DNA from: an uncultured Flavobacterium sp.
Lineage (GTDB): Bacteria > Bacteroidota > Bacteroidia > Flavobacteriales > Flavobacteriaceae
Assembly: GCF_946220915.1 (NCBI RefSeq)
Contig: NZ_CAMIHH010000047.1
Location: 1-23,533, forward strand
Length of the DNA: 23,533 bases
Reading direction: 5' to 3'
Shown: positions 1 to 6,943 of the stretch, one piece after another
Layout: each line of letters begins with the position of its first letter
Position numbering within the stretch: the first letter of the stretch is position 1
The notes under the pieces: model-generated
Database searches by the model: none
Seen by the model: only the letters and a program-made list of their open reading frames with translations
Told to the model about the DNA's origin: nothing
Made by a program: the position numbers and the translations under genes

Positions 1-1
1 A

Positions 2-58
2 AGGGCTATGAAAAAAGATGATGCCACTATCTCTTTCGGCGAGTGTGAAACAGGGTAA
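2..58 (+). CDS. possible C-terminal tail of a gene entering from the left
   Basis: One plus-strand frame is open from the window edge and stops with TAA at 56-58, giving about 18 residues that end in FGECETG. The other two plus frames close within about 20 bases, so this is the only plus frame that could be a gene end. The product is not recognisable from so short a tail. A minus-strand frame starting at an ATG at 87 is also open to the edge, so strand and even coding status are uncertain. Confidence 0.25.
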   Translation, partial: RAMKKDDATISFGECETG

Positions 59-240
59 ATAATACGCAGCATTTTGGCAGAGTACATGGCAGATTATTTT
101 GATTATCTGCTAATATAGGAACAAAAGACAATTTGCCAACACGTCAGTCCAAAATACCCATTTATAGGTATTGTTTTCTATCTCGAAACCCAATACCTTG
201 CACCCGATTATCTTACAGATATCGTTTGGGGAATAAAAGA

Positions 241-272
241 AAAAGCTCCCTGCCGTGGCGGGGAGCTTTTTT
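241..272. terminator. bidirectional Rho-independent terminator
   Basis: A perfect 10-bp stem (AAAAGCTCCC at 241-250 with GGGAGCTTTT at 261-270) is followed by T-runs on both strands: six Ts on plus and five on minus. It lies about 20 nt beyond the stop of the minus-strand cysteine synthase, which it most likely terminates. It could also serve transcription coming from the left edge. Confidence 0.85.
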
Positions 273-291
273 ACTATCGAAAATAAGTATA

Positions 292-1332
292 TTACTTTAT
301 AAACTCTATCTTTTGTGCTTCTTCAAGGTTTACACTATCAAAGAAACCTTGCTCGTTCATCCATTCATCGCTAAACACTTTGCTCATGTAGCGCGATCCG
401 TGGTCAGGGAAGATAAGCACGATATTGCTATTCTCATCAAATTCACCTGCTTCGGCATATTGCCTGGCCGCCTGTAGTGCCGCTCCACTGGTATAGCCTA
501 CAAAAAGGCCTTCCGTCTTGGCAATGCTCCTGGCCGAATGGGCGCTCTCTTCGTCGGAAACTTTTATGAACTGGTCGATAACGTCAAAATCAGTAGCTGT
601 AGGGATAAGGTTCTTCCCCAGTCCCTCTATGCGGTACGGATAGATCTCCTCACTGTCGAACTCCTTTGTCTCATGGTACTTTTTAAGGACAGATCCATAA
701 GCGTCAACCCCAAGCACCCTGATAGCAGGGTTTTTCTCTTTAAGGAAACGTGCCGCGCCCGATATGGTTCCGCCGGTACCGCTACAGGCAATGAGATGCG
801 TGATGTGGCCTCCGGTTTGCTCCCATATTTCGGGGCCGGTGGTATTGTAGTGCGCATCTACGTTAAGGTCATTAAAATACTGGTTAATGTATACGGAGCC
901 TTTAATTTCCTCATGCAGCCTTTGTGCAACACAGTAGTAGGAGCGCGGGTCGTCTGCCGAGACATTGGCCGGGCAAACGTATACCTTCGCACCCATGGCG
1001 CGAAGCATGTCGATCTTGTCCTTTGATGATTTAGAGCTTACTGCCAGTACACAATCGTAACCTTTAATGATGCTTACCATTGCCACACTAAAGCCTGTAT
1101 TGCCCGAAGTCGTTTCAATTATGGTATCGCCTGGCTTGAGGATACCTCTCTTTTCGGCCTCCTCAATGATATAAAGTGCAATCCTGTCTTTGGTTGAATG
1201 GCCCGGATTAAAAGCTTCTACCTTAGCGTAGAAATTCCCTTTTAATCCTTCAGTAATTTTATTGAGCTTAATTAGGGGCGTGTTCCCGATTAATTCCAAC
1301 ACATTATTATAGGCTGCTATTCGTTCTTTCAT
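292..1332 (-). CDS. PLP-dependent cysteine synthase family protein (CBS-like)
   Basis: This 346-residue protein is a fold-type II PLP enzyme of the cysteine synthase / cystathionine beta-synthase core family. Members replace the acetyl or hydroxyl group of (O-acetyl)serine with a thiol in the cytoplasm. Visible motifs, in order, are the N-terminal ELIGNTPLIKL, the PLP-lysine motif around K48 (NPGHSTKDR), the substrate loop TSGNTG at residues 75-80, the phosphate-binding SGTGGT near residue 185, and a C-terminal FPDHGSRYMSK. The lysine motif has HST where classical enzymes have GGSV or a close variant, so this is probably a side branch rather than the main CysK or CysM. No CBS or regulatory domain follows. 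The gene is monocistronic: it has its own terminator at 241-272 and a promoter-like element at 1389-1396. The exact substrate cannot be decided from sequence. Confidence 0.9.
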   Translation of the reverse strand: MKERIAAYNNVLELIGNTPLIKLNKITEGLKGNFYAKVEAFNPGHSTKDRIALYIIEEAEKRGILKPGDTIIETTSGNTGFSVAMVSIIKGYDCVLAVSSKSSKDKIDMLRAMGAKVYVCPANVSADDPRSYYCVAQRLHEEIKGSVYINQYFNDLNVDAHYNTTGPEIWEQTGGHITHLIACSGTGGTISGAARFLKEKNPAIRVLGVDAYGSVLKKYHETKEFDSEEIYPYRIEGLGKNLIPTATDFDVIDQFIKVSDEESAHSARSIAKTEGLFVGYTSGAALQAARQYAEAGEFDENSNIVLIFPDHGSRYMSKVFSDEWMNEQGFFDSVNLEEAQKIEFIK

Positions 1333-1388
1333 AAAAAATAAGTTAGTAAGGTAAAACCGTACAGCGTTTTATTGACCTCAAAACCCTG

Positions 1389-1396
1389 CAAATCTA
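1389..1396 (-). promoter_or_regulatory. candidate -7 element of the cysteine synthase gene
   Basis: Read on the minus strand this is TAGATTTG, an exact match to the Bacteroidota -7 consensus TAnnTTTG. It would give a leader of about 50 nt before the start at 1332. No well-spaced TTG -33 element is visible, so support is partial. Confidence 0.45.
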
Positions 1397-1411
1397 ACAA
1401 AAAAAAATCAA

Positions 1412-3544
1412 TTACTTTTTAATTCCTTCCAAATCTAATAAAAAACTGTATTCTTTGGCCACCTGTTTGAGGGCTTCAAATCGTCCGGAAGCACCGCCGT
1501 GGCCCGCTTCCATGTTGGTATCCAGGTACAAACGGTTACCACCTGTTTTGACAACCCTGAGTTTGGCAACCCACTTGGCCGGTTCCCAATATTGCACCTG
1601 AGAATCGTGCAGCCCTGTCGTTACAAGCATGTTTGGGTAGGCCTGGGCAGTCACGTTGTCGTAAGGCGAGTACGATTTCATGTAATCGTAGTACACTTTA
1701 TCGTTCGGGTTGCCCCATTCGTCATATTCACCGGTAGTAAGCGGAATGGTATCGTCCAGCATGGTAGTTATTACATCTACGAACGCCACCTGTGCGATTA
1801 CGCCATTATACAGCTGCGGCGCCATGTTTACGACAGCGCCCATAAGCAATCCTCCGGCAGAACCTCCTTCGGCATACAGGTGTTTGGCCGACGTATATTT
1901 CTGTGCGATTACATATTCCGAGCAGTCAATGTAATCGGTAAAAGTGTTCTTCTTTTTAAGCAGTTTGCCGTTCTCATACCATTCACGGCCGAGGTCCTCC
2001 CCGCCCCTTATGTGGGCAATGGCATAAATGAAGCCCCTGTCGAGAAGGCTAAGGCGTATGGATGAGAAATACGGATCCATCGACGCGCCATACGAACCGT
2101 AAGCATACAGCAGCAGCGGGTTGTTGCCATTTTTGGTAATGCCCTTGCGGTATACCATCGAGATTGGCACTTTAGTACCATCTTTGGCTGTAGCCCATAT
2201 CCTTTCCTCTACATAATTGTTCTTATCGAATTTGCCGCCAAGCACTTCCTGCTCCTTCAGCACCTTCTTCTCCTTCGTCTTCATGTTAAAGTCGATAACC
2301 GAAGACGGCGTTGCCAGCGACTGGTAGCTGTAGCGCAGCACATCCGTATCAAAGTCGGGGTTGGTGCTCACGCCCGCAGTATAGGTTTCCGACCCGAATG
2401 GCAGGTAATACTCCCCTTTTCCATCCCACGGACGTATCCTGATGGTGTTAAGTCCGTTGGCGCGCTCCTCAATGACAAGGTAGTTTTTAAATATCTCGAT
2501 ATCCTCAAGCAGCACGTCTTTACGGTGCGGGATCAGGTCTTTCCAGCTGTCCTTTCCTGTAGCATTTTCAGGCGTGGTCATCAGCTTAAAGTTGGTCGCC
2601 TTGTCCTTGTTGGTCACAATGTACCATTTGTCGCCGTAGTGGGCAATGCTGTACTCCAGGCCGCGTGTCCTGGGCTGGAATATTTTAAATTCGCCGTCCG
2701 GTTTTTTGGCATCGAGTATGCGGTATTCCGAAGTCAGCGTGCTGTTGGAACCAATCACCAGGTATTTCTTTGATTTCTCCTTATAAATGAAGGTATCGAA
2801 GGTCTCATCCTTTTCATGGTAAATGAGCGCATCGGCAGCAACATCCGTTCCCATCCTATGCTTGTATATCTTTTCCGATCGCAACGTAACAGGGTCTTTG
2901 CGGGTATAAAACAGTGTCTTGTTATCGCCTGCCCACGTAGAGCCACCGGTGGTATTCTCAATTTTAAATGGAAGGATTTCCCCCGTCTTCAGGTTTTTAA
3001 CCTGTAATGTGTATTGTCTGCGCGATACGGTATCAACAGCAAACGCAGCCCATTCGTTGTCTTCGGTAACGTTCAGGCCGCCAAGGCTGAAATACGAATG
3101 CCCTTTAGCCATCTCGTTGCAGTCGAACATGATCTCTTCCTTCGCATCGAGGTTTCCTTTCTTACGTGTGTAAATAGGGTAATCCTTGCCTTTTTCGTAA
3201 CGGGTTATGTAGTAATAGCCATTGTAAAAATACGGTACAGAGCTGTCGTCTTCCTTTATGCGGCTTTTCATTTCATCAAAAAGCTCTTTTTGGAAGTCCT
3301 TGGTATCTGCCGTCATGGCATTGTAATAGTCGTTCTCTTTATTCAGGTAATCTATAACTTCAGGGTTTTCCCTTTCATTGAGCCAGTAGTAGTTATCGGT
3401 GCGCACATCGCCGTGCTTTTCGAGTTTTTTTGGCTTTACCGCTGCAACGGGCGGTGTGTGGTTTTCGGTCATTTTAGTCTTATTTGTTTGGGCATTGGCC
3501 GCAAAAATAACACAAACACAACTTAGGAGTGCGTGTTTTTTCAT
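1412..3544 (-). CDS. S9 family peptidase, oligopeptidase B-like, exported
   Basis: This 710-residue serine peptidase belongs to the prolyl oligopeptidase family and most resembles oligopeptidase B, which cuts short peptides after basic residues. An N-terminal beta-propeller region (about residues 50-440) precedes an alpha/beta-hydrolase domain. The catalytic triad is visible: Ser562 in EGGSAGG, Asp647 in GLHDSQV and His682 in EAGHGG. I chose the ATG at 3544 because it begins a signal peptide (MKKHALLSC through ANA-Q). The same frame is open for 68 more codons upstream, but that extension is low in family features, runs through the divergent promoter and overlaps the ybaB coding region. Export to the periplasm is an inference from the signal peptide; classical oligopeptidase B is cytoplasmic. 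The gene is transcribed divergently from ybaB with 74 nt between them. Confidence 0.93.
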   Translation of the reverse strand: MKKHALLSCVCVIFAANAQTNKTKMTENHTPPVAAVKPKKLEKHGDVRTDNYYWLNERENPEVIDYLNKENDYYNAMTADTKDFQKELFDEMKSRIKEDDSSVPYFYNGYYYITRYEKGKDYPIYTRKKGNLDAKEEIMFDCNEMAKGHSYFSLGGLNVTEDNEWAAFAVDTVSRRQYTLQVKNLKTGEILPFKIENTTGGSTWAGDNKTLFYTRKDPVTLRSEKIYKHRMGTDVAADALIYHEKDETFDTFIYKEKSKKYLVIGSNSTLTSEYRILDAKKPDGEFKIFQPRTRGLEYSIAHYGDKWYIVTNKDKATNFKLMTTPENATGKDSWKDLIPHRKDVLLEDIEIFKNYLVIEERANGLNTIRIRPWDGKGEYYLPFGSETYTAGVSTNPDFDTDVLRYSYQSLATPSSVIDFNMKTKEKKVLKEQEVLGGKFDKNNYVEERIWATAKDGTKVPISMVYRKGITKNGNNPLLLYAYGSYGASMDPYFSSIRLSLLDRGFIYAIAHIRGGEDLGREWYENGKLLKKKNTFTDYIDCSEYVIAQKYTSAKHLYAEGGSAGGLLMGAVVNMAPQLYNGVIAQVAFVDVITTMLDDTIPLTTGEYDEWGNPNDKVYYDYMKSYSPYDNVTAQAYPNMLVTTGLHDSQVQYWEPAKWVAKLRVVKTGGNRLYLDTNMEAGHGGASGRFEALKQVAKEYSFLLDLEGIKK

Positions 3545-3556
3545 AGATTTATTAAA

Positions 3557-3588
3557 TTGGTATATAACCCTGCAATTTAATACATTTG
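3557..3588 (+). promoter_or_regulatory. Bacteroidota-type promoter of ybaB
   Basis: TTG at 3557-3559 is followed after 21 nt by TACATTTG at 3581-3588, matching the Bacteroidota consensus TTG-N17-23-TAnnTTTG exactly. The start codon lies 30 nt beyond the -7 element. This is the best promoter match in the window. Confidence 0.7.
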
Positions 3589-3618
3589 TGAAATAAACAA
3601 ATAACAAAGCAATAAAAA

Positions 3619-3933
3619 ATGTTTGGAGACTTAATGGGAATGATGGGCAAGCTAAAGGAAACCCAGCAAAAAATAGAAGAAACCAAAAAAAGGCTTGACA
3701 CCGTGCTGGTTGACGAGCAAAGCAGCGACGGCCTGCTGAAAGTGACACTGACGGCCAACAGGCAGGTGCGTTCTATTGAGGTTGACGATGCGCTTCTGGA
3801 AGACAAAGAACAGCTTGAAGATTACCTTGTACTGGTCATGAACAAGGCCATAGAAAAGGCCACTGCCGTGAACGAGGCTGAGCTTGCCGCTGTAGCGAAG
3901 GATGGCATGCCGGATATTCCGGGGCTTTTTTAG
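3619..3933 (+). CDS. ybaB: YbaB/EbfC family nucleoid-associated protein
   Basis: The 104-residue product has the size and pattern of the YbaB/EbfC family of small dimeric DNA-binding proteins that coat the nucleoid. The sequence shows the N-terminal MFGDLMGMMGKLKE helix, a charged coiled helix (about residues 10-30), the central beta region with the hallmark GLLKVTLTANRQVRSIEVD, and a C-terminal helix ending in MPDIPGLF. In many bacteria the family gene sits with dnaX and recR, but here it stands alone, divergent from an S9 peptidase, with its own promoter at 3557-3588 and a hairpin at 3970-3994 downstream. It is probably a housekeeping gene. Confidence 0.93.
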   Translation: MFGDLMGMMGKLKETQQKIEETKKRLDTVLVDEQSSDGLLKVTLTANRQVRSIEVDDALLEDKEQLEDYLVLVMNKAIEKATAVNEAELAAVAKDGMPDIPGLF

Positions 3934-3969
3934 ATTGGACTATTAGATATTAGATCGTTAGAATAGGAT

Positions 3970-3994
3970 AAGCACGGCGGGAGTCGTGCTTTTA
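3970..3994. terminator. hairpin terminator after ybaB
   Basis: AAGCACG at 3970-3976 pairs with CGTGCTT at 3985-3991 around an 8-nt loop, followed by a short T-run on plus. It ends ybaB transcription and, on the other strand, lies just past the acetyltransferase remnant. The T-run is short, so efficiency may be modest. Confidence 0.6.
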
Positions 3995-4002
3995 CTCACT
4001 AT

Positions 4003-4080
4003 TTAACGGTCCTGCGCCAGTTCGGCATCGGCGGCAAGGTAAAGCTCACCGGCTATCATTTTTTGTTTTTCTGATTTCAT
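4003..4080 (-). pseudogene. N-terminal remnant of a maltose/sugar O-acetyltransferase
   Basis: An ATG at 4080 opens a 25-codon frame that stops with TAA at 4003-4005. The peptide contains KQKMIAGELYLAADAELAQ followed by DR, which closely matches the conserved N-terminal Mac domain of maltose/galactoside O-acetyltransferases (EKEKMLAGELY...D.EL..ER). The hexapeptide-repeat acetyltransferase body, normally about 160 further residues, is absent. No continuation was found in the next bases, which hold a terminator hairpin. The start is 25 nt after the stop of the NTF2-like gene, as if both once formed an operon. I read it as a decayed gene end left by a deletion; a functional 25-residue peptide is much less likely. 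Confidence 0.7.
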
Positions 4081-4105
4081 AAGAGTATTCCCAATTTCCG
4101 GGCTA

Positions 4106-4501
4106 TTAAGTCAGTGCCAGCGAGACAGCGTGGCTATCCTCCAGCAGCCTGTATTTTACAATCACATCGCCTTCTACAGCTATCTGTATGAAGAACAGCG
4201 ACTCCACTATAGCACCAGTCGCGAGCATTTTGGTAACAAACTCCCCCGAAATGACTGCTTTGACACCTTCTGTAAAAATAGCATCGATACTGGCCGATAC
4301 CGGCTCGGTGCTGCTCCACAGCAATTCATAAAAATCAGCGACTTCACTGCGGGTTGCCCTTCTGCCCAGCCATTTTGCCTTTGCCGAATCGCCGGGAATG
4401 TACCAGTCGACATCCTCTGCAAAGAGTTGGGTAATGCTGTCCAAATCACGTTGGCTAAGAGCCTGTAAAAATTGCTGTACGATTGGTCTTGTGTTGTGCA
4501 T
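4106..4501 (-). CDS. nuclear transport factor 2 / SnoaL-like family protein
   Basis: This 131-residue protein has the typical size and layout of the SnoaL-like, NTF2-fold family: an N-terminal helix pair (PIVQQFLQALSQRDLDSITQLFAEDVDWYIPG), a middle region with ATRSEVADFYELLW, and a C-terminal beta-sheet with VISGEFVTKM and VEGDVIVKYRLLEDSHAV. The fold forms a small cone-shaped pocket used by isomerases, dehydratases and many uncharacterised proteins. No catalytic residues can be assigned from the sequence, so substrate and role are unknown. There is no signal peptide, so it is cytoplasmic. It lies between the acetyltransferase remnant (25 nt downstream) and threonine aldolase (96 nt upstream, same strand). 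Confidence 0.85.
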   Translation of the reverse strand: MHNTRPIVQQFLQALSQRDLDSITQLFAEDVDWYIPGDSAKAKWLGRRATRSEVADFYELLWSSTEPVSASIDAIFTEGVKAVISGEFVTKMLATGAIVESLFFIQIAVEGDVIVKYRLLEDSHAVSLALT

Positions 4502-4597
4502 TCTTGAAAGCTGTATTATGTTATGATTTAATTAGTTAACATTTAAACTGCAAGGTAATGCAAGTCCCATTGTATTTAGCAACCCAAAACCCCTACC

Positions 4598-5623
4598 TTA
4601 AAACGCCATCTTACTCAAAGTCTCCACCACATAATTATGCATCACCTCCTTATAATCAAGGTGCGTCACGATGCGGAGCTTGTTCTTCCCTAACGATGAA
4701 ATGAAGATATTCTTTTGCTTTAGTTTTTCAATGAAAGCCTTTTCGTCAAGGTGGGGTTTCAATGAGAAGATAAGGATGTTGGTTTCCACCGGCTCTACCT
4801 TGTCGATGTACGGCAACTGGCTTAAAAGATTGCCCAATTGCTTCGCACGCCTGTGGTCTTCCTCGAGGCGGCCCACGTTGTTTTGCAATGCATATAACGC
4901 GGCTGCGGCAAGGTAGCCCGCCTGGCGCATTCCGCCGCCGAATATCTTACGGATGCGCAGTGCTTTGTTCATATCGTTTTTACTGCCAATGAGCAGCGAT
5001 CCCACCGGCGCGCCCAGCCCTTTGGACAGGCATACCGATATGGTATCGAACAGCTCCCCGAACTGTTTGGGGTGCTGGCGCTTGGCAACCAATGCATTCC
5101 ACAGCCTCGCGCCGTCGAGGTGGTATTTCAGGTTATTGGCGCGGCATACCTCACCTATTTCCAGCAGGGTTTGCAGGTCGTAGCAGGCGCCGCCGCCTTT
5201 ATTGGTCGTATTTTCAAGGCATACTAAAGTAGTCAGCGGACTGTGGTAAAAGTCGGGCGGGTTAATAGCCTCGGTTACCTGCTGTGCGGTGATCATGCCC
5301 CGGTGCCCGTCGATGAGCCTGCTGGAAACCCCGCTGTTCACTGCCACTCCCCCACCTTCATAATTGAAAATGTGCGCCCATTTGTCGCAAATAAGCTCAT
5401 CGCCGGGGTTGGTATGCAGCTTGATGGCCGTTTGGTTGGCCATGGTGCCCGAAGGGAAAAATAAGGCGGCTTCCATCCCGAAAAGCTTTGCCACGGTCTC
5501 CTCAAGTTCGTTTACCGTAGGGTCCTGCTTAAAAACATCGTCGCCCACTTTGGCCCTGAACATCTGCTGCATCATCTCGTGGCCGGGACGGGTTACCGTG
5601 TCGCTTACTAAATTTATTTCCAT
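4598..5623 (-). CDS. ltaE: low-specificity L-threonine aldolase
   Basis: The 341-residue product is a fold-type I PLP enzyme of the threonine aldolase family, which reversibly splits L-threonine or L-allo-threonine into glycine and acetaldehyde in the cytoplasm. The sequence shows the N-terminal LVSDTVTRPG, the cofactor-stacking region DKWAHIFNYEGGG, the PLP-binding aspartate in YHLDGARLWNA (D170), the Schiff-base lysine K201 in CLSKGLGAPVGS, and the FGGGMRQAG loop. Length matches the family. The start at 5623 is preceded by a promoter-like element at 5655-5662 on the minus strand, and the gene is divergent from prfB with only 47 nt between the start codons. It may feed glycine and one-carbon metabolism. 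The symbol is given by family similarity. Confidence 0.92.
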   Translation of the reverse strand: MEINLVSDTVTRPGHEMMQQMFRAKVGDDVFKQDPTVNELEETVAKLFGMEAALFFPSGTMANQTAIKLHTNPGDELICDKWAHIFNYEGGGVAVNSGVSSRLIDGHRGMITAQQVTEAINPPDFYHSPLTTLVCLENTTNKGGGACYDLQTLLEIGEVCRANNLKYHLDGARLWNALVAKRQHPKQFGELFDTISVCLSKGLGAPVGSLLIGSKNDMNKALRIRKIFGGGMRQAGYLAAAALYALQNNVGRLEEDHRRAKQLGNLLSQLPYIDKVEPVETNILIFSLKPHLDEKAFIEKLKQKNIFISSLGKNKLRIVTHLDYKEVMHNYVVETLSKMAF

Positions 5624-5641
5624 ATATTGAAAAGGATGCCT

Positions 5642-5649
5642 TACTTTTG
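5642..5649 (+). promoter_or_regulatory. candidate -7 element of prfB
   Basis: TACTTTTG matches TAnnTTTG exactly and lies 21 nt before the prfB ATG at 5671. The nearest upstream TTG (5627-5629) has a spacer of only 12 nt, so a canonical -33 element is not evident. Confidence 0.45.
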
Positions 5650-5654
5650 TATTA

Positions 5655-5689
5655 CAAAACTACATAATTTATGACAAATACCGAACAAA
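5655..5689 (-). promoter_or_regulatory. candidate promoter of threonine aldolase, overlapping the prfB start
   Basis: On the minus strand TAGTTTTG (5655-5662) matches TAnnTTTG exactly, and a TTTG (5686-5689) sits 23 nt upstream, at the upper limit of the usual spacing. The -33 element would lie inside the prfB coding start. Confidence 0.45.
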
Positions 5690-6772
5690 TTAAAGGTATT
5701 ATAGAGCGCCTGGGAGCACTGAGGAGGTATCTTTGACATCGATAAGAAGATCATTGAAATAACCAACGAAGAGGAAAAAACCTTCGCGCCCGACTTTTGG
5801 AACAATGCCAAAGAAGCCGAGATCATCGTAAAGAACATCCGTTCTAAAAAGAAATGGGTGGAAGATTATGAGAAGGGCAACAATATGGCCGAAGAGCTGC
5901 AGGTCATCTACGAATTCGTTAAGGAAGGCGATGCAACCGAAGAAGAACTGGATGAACAGTACCGGCTTACCATAGCCCACATTGAGAACCTGGAGTTCCG
6001 AAACATGCTATCTGACGAAGGCGACAGCATGAGCGCCGTATTGCAGATAACTGCCGGGGCCGGAGGCACCGAAAGCTGTGACTGGGCAGCGATGCTGATG
6101 CGCATGTACATGATGTGGGGCGAAAAGGAGGGCTACAAGATACGGGAACTGAATTTCCAGGCCGGCGAGGTCGCGGGCATTAAGACCGTAACGCTGGAAT
6201 TTGAAGGCGATTACTCCTTCGGTTACCTGAAGGGCGAGAACGGCGTGCACCGGTTGGTGCGCATTTCCCCTTTCGACAGCAATGCCAAGCGCCATACATC
6301 ATTCGCATCGGTATATGTATACCCGCTTGCCGACGACACCATTGAGATCGAGATCAACCCGGCCGACATTTCGTGGGAAACCATGCGATCCAGCGGCGCG
6401 GGAGGGCAAAACGTAAACAAGGTGGAAACGGCAGTGCGCCTGCGCCACCACCCTACCGGGATCATCATCGAGAACTCCGAAACACGCTCGCAGCTGGATA
6501 ATAAGACAAAGGCCATGCAGTTGCTGAAATCGCAGCTTTATGAAATTGAGCTTAAAAAACAGCAGGCGATGCGCGACGAGATCGAAGCCAACAAGATGAA
6601 GATCGAGTGGGGATCGCAGATACGCAATTATGTGATGCACCCGTACAAGCTTGTAAAGGATGTGCGTACCGGCCACGAAACCAGCAATGCCGAAGGCGTT
6701 ATGAATGGCGAGATAGACGAGTTCCTGAAGGCTTACCTGATGATGATGGGGCAAAAGGCGGAGGAGGGTTAA
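5671..6772 (+). CDS. prfB: peptide chain release factor 2, read by programmed +1 frameshift
   Basis: Release factor 2 ends translation at UGA and UAA codons. The gene starts at ATG 5671, runs 21 codons to CTT (5731-5733), meets an in-frame TGA (5734-5736), and continues in the +1 frame from GAC at 5735. The coding sequence is therefore join(5671..5733, 5735..6772), giving 366 residues, the normal RF2 length. The downstream frame contains the UGA-recognition tripeptide SPF at about residues 199-201 and the catalytic GGQ at about residues 244-246 (GAGGQNVNKVE). The usual regulation is autogenous: low RF2 lets ribosomes pause at UGA and shift. Gene callers that ignore this would start the gene at an internal GTG at 5858 and lose about 62 residues. 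It has a promoter-like element at 5642-5649 and is divergent from threonine aldolase. Confidence 0.97.
5722..5737 (+). other. RF2 programmed +1 ribosomal frameshift site
   Basis: AGGAGG (5722-5727), a perfect anti-SD match, lies three bases (TAT) before CTT TGA C. This is the classical RF2 arrangement: an internal Shine-Dalgarno at short spacing, a slippery CUU codon, and UGA followed by C as a weak stop. E. coli has AGGGGG-TAT-CTT-TGA-C, so only one base of the SD differs. Confidence 0.95.
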
Positions 6773-6943
6773 AGCGCCGCATTCTAATGTTAAATTAATC
6801 TGGTGCCACTTATTGTATCGCACTGGTATTTAACCTAACTTTAACATCCTGAATTGCAGTTATTCTTAATAAAATAATTGTAATTTAGGATTTTATTTTA
6901 GTGGCCTAACCAATTAAAGCAGCCTTCTGTATTTGAAGCAAGT

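Noticed and set aside
89..110. Imperfect hairpin GCAGAT...ATCTGC in the left intergenic region
   Set aside because: The 6-bp stem has no T-run and no nearby gene start; it could be chance.
153..176. Hairpin AATACC...GGTATT followed by GTTTTC
   Set aside because: The stem is short and AT-rich with an interrupted T-run, so it is too weak to call a terminator; no riboswitch-like structure was recognised in 59-240.
133..477. 114-codon plus-strand frame crossing the left terminator
   Set aside because: It runs through the terminator and into the antisense of the cysteine synthase, with no protein-like features.
3519..3530. Possible lipobox (LLSC) in the S9 peptidase N-terminus
   Set aside because: The cysteine at residue 9 is too close to the N-terminus for a lipoprotein signal; a later ANA-Q site fits signal peptidase I better.
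3545..3748. 68-codon N-terminal extension of the S9 peptidase frame
   Set aside because: It overlaps the ybaB start and its promoter, and the signal peptide begins only at 3544.
5858..6772. Release factor 2 starting at an internal GTG
   Set aside because: The preceding frame contains a canonical RF2 frameshift site and restores the full normal length.
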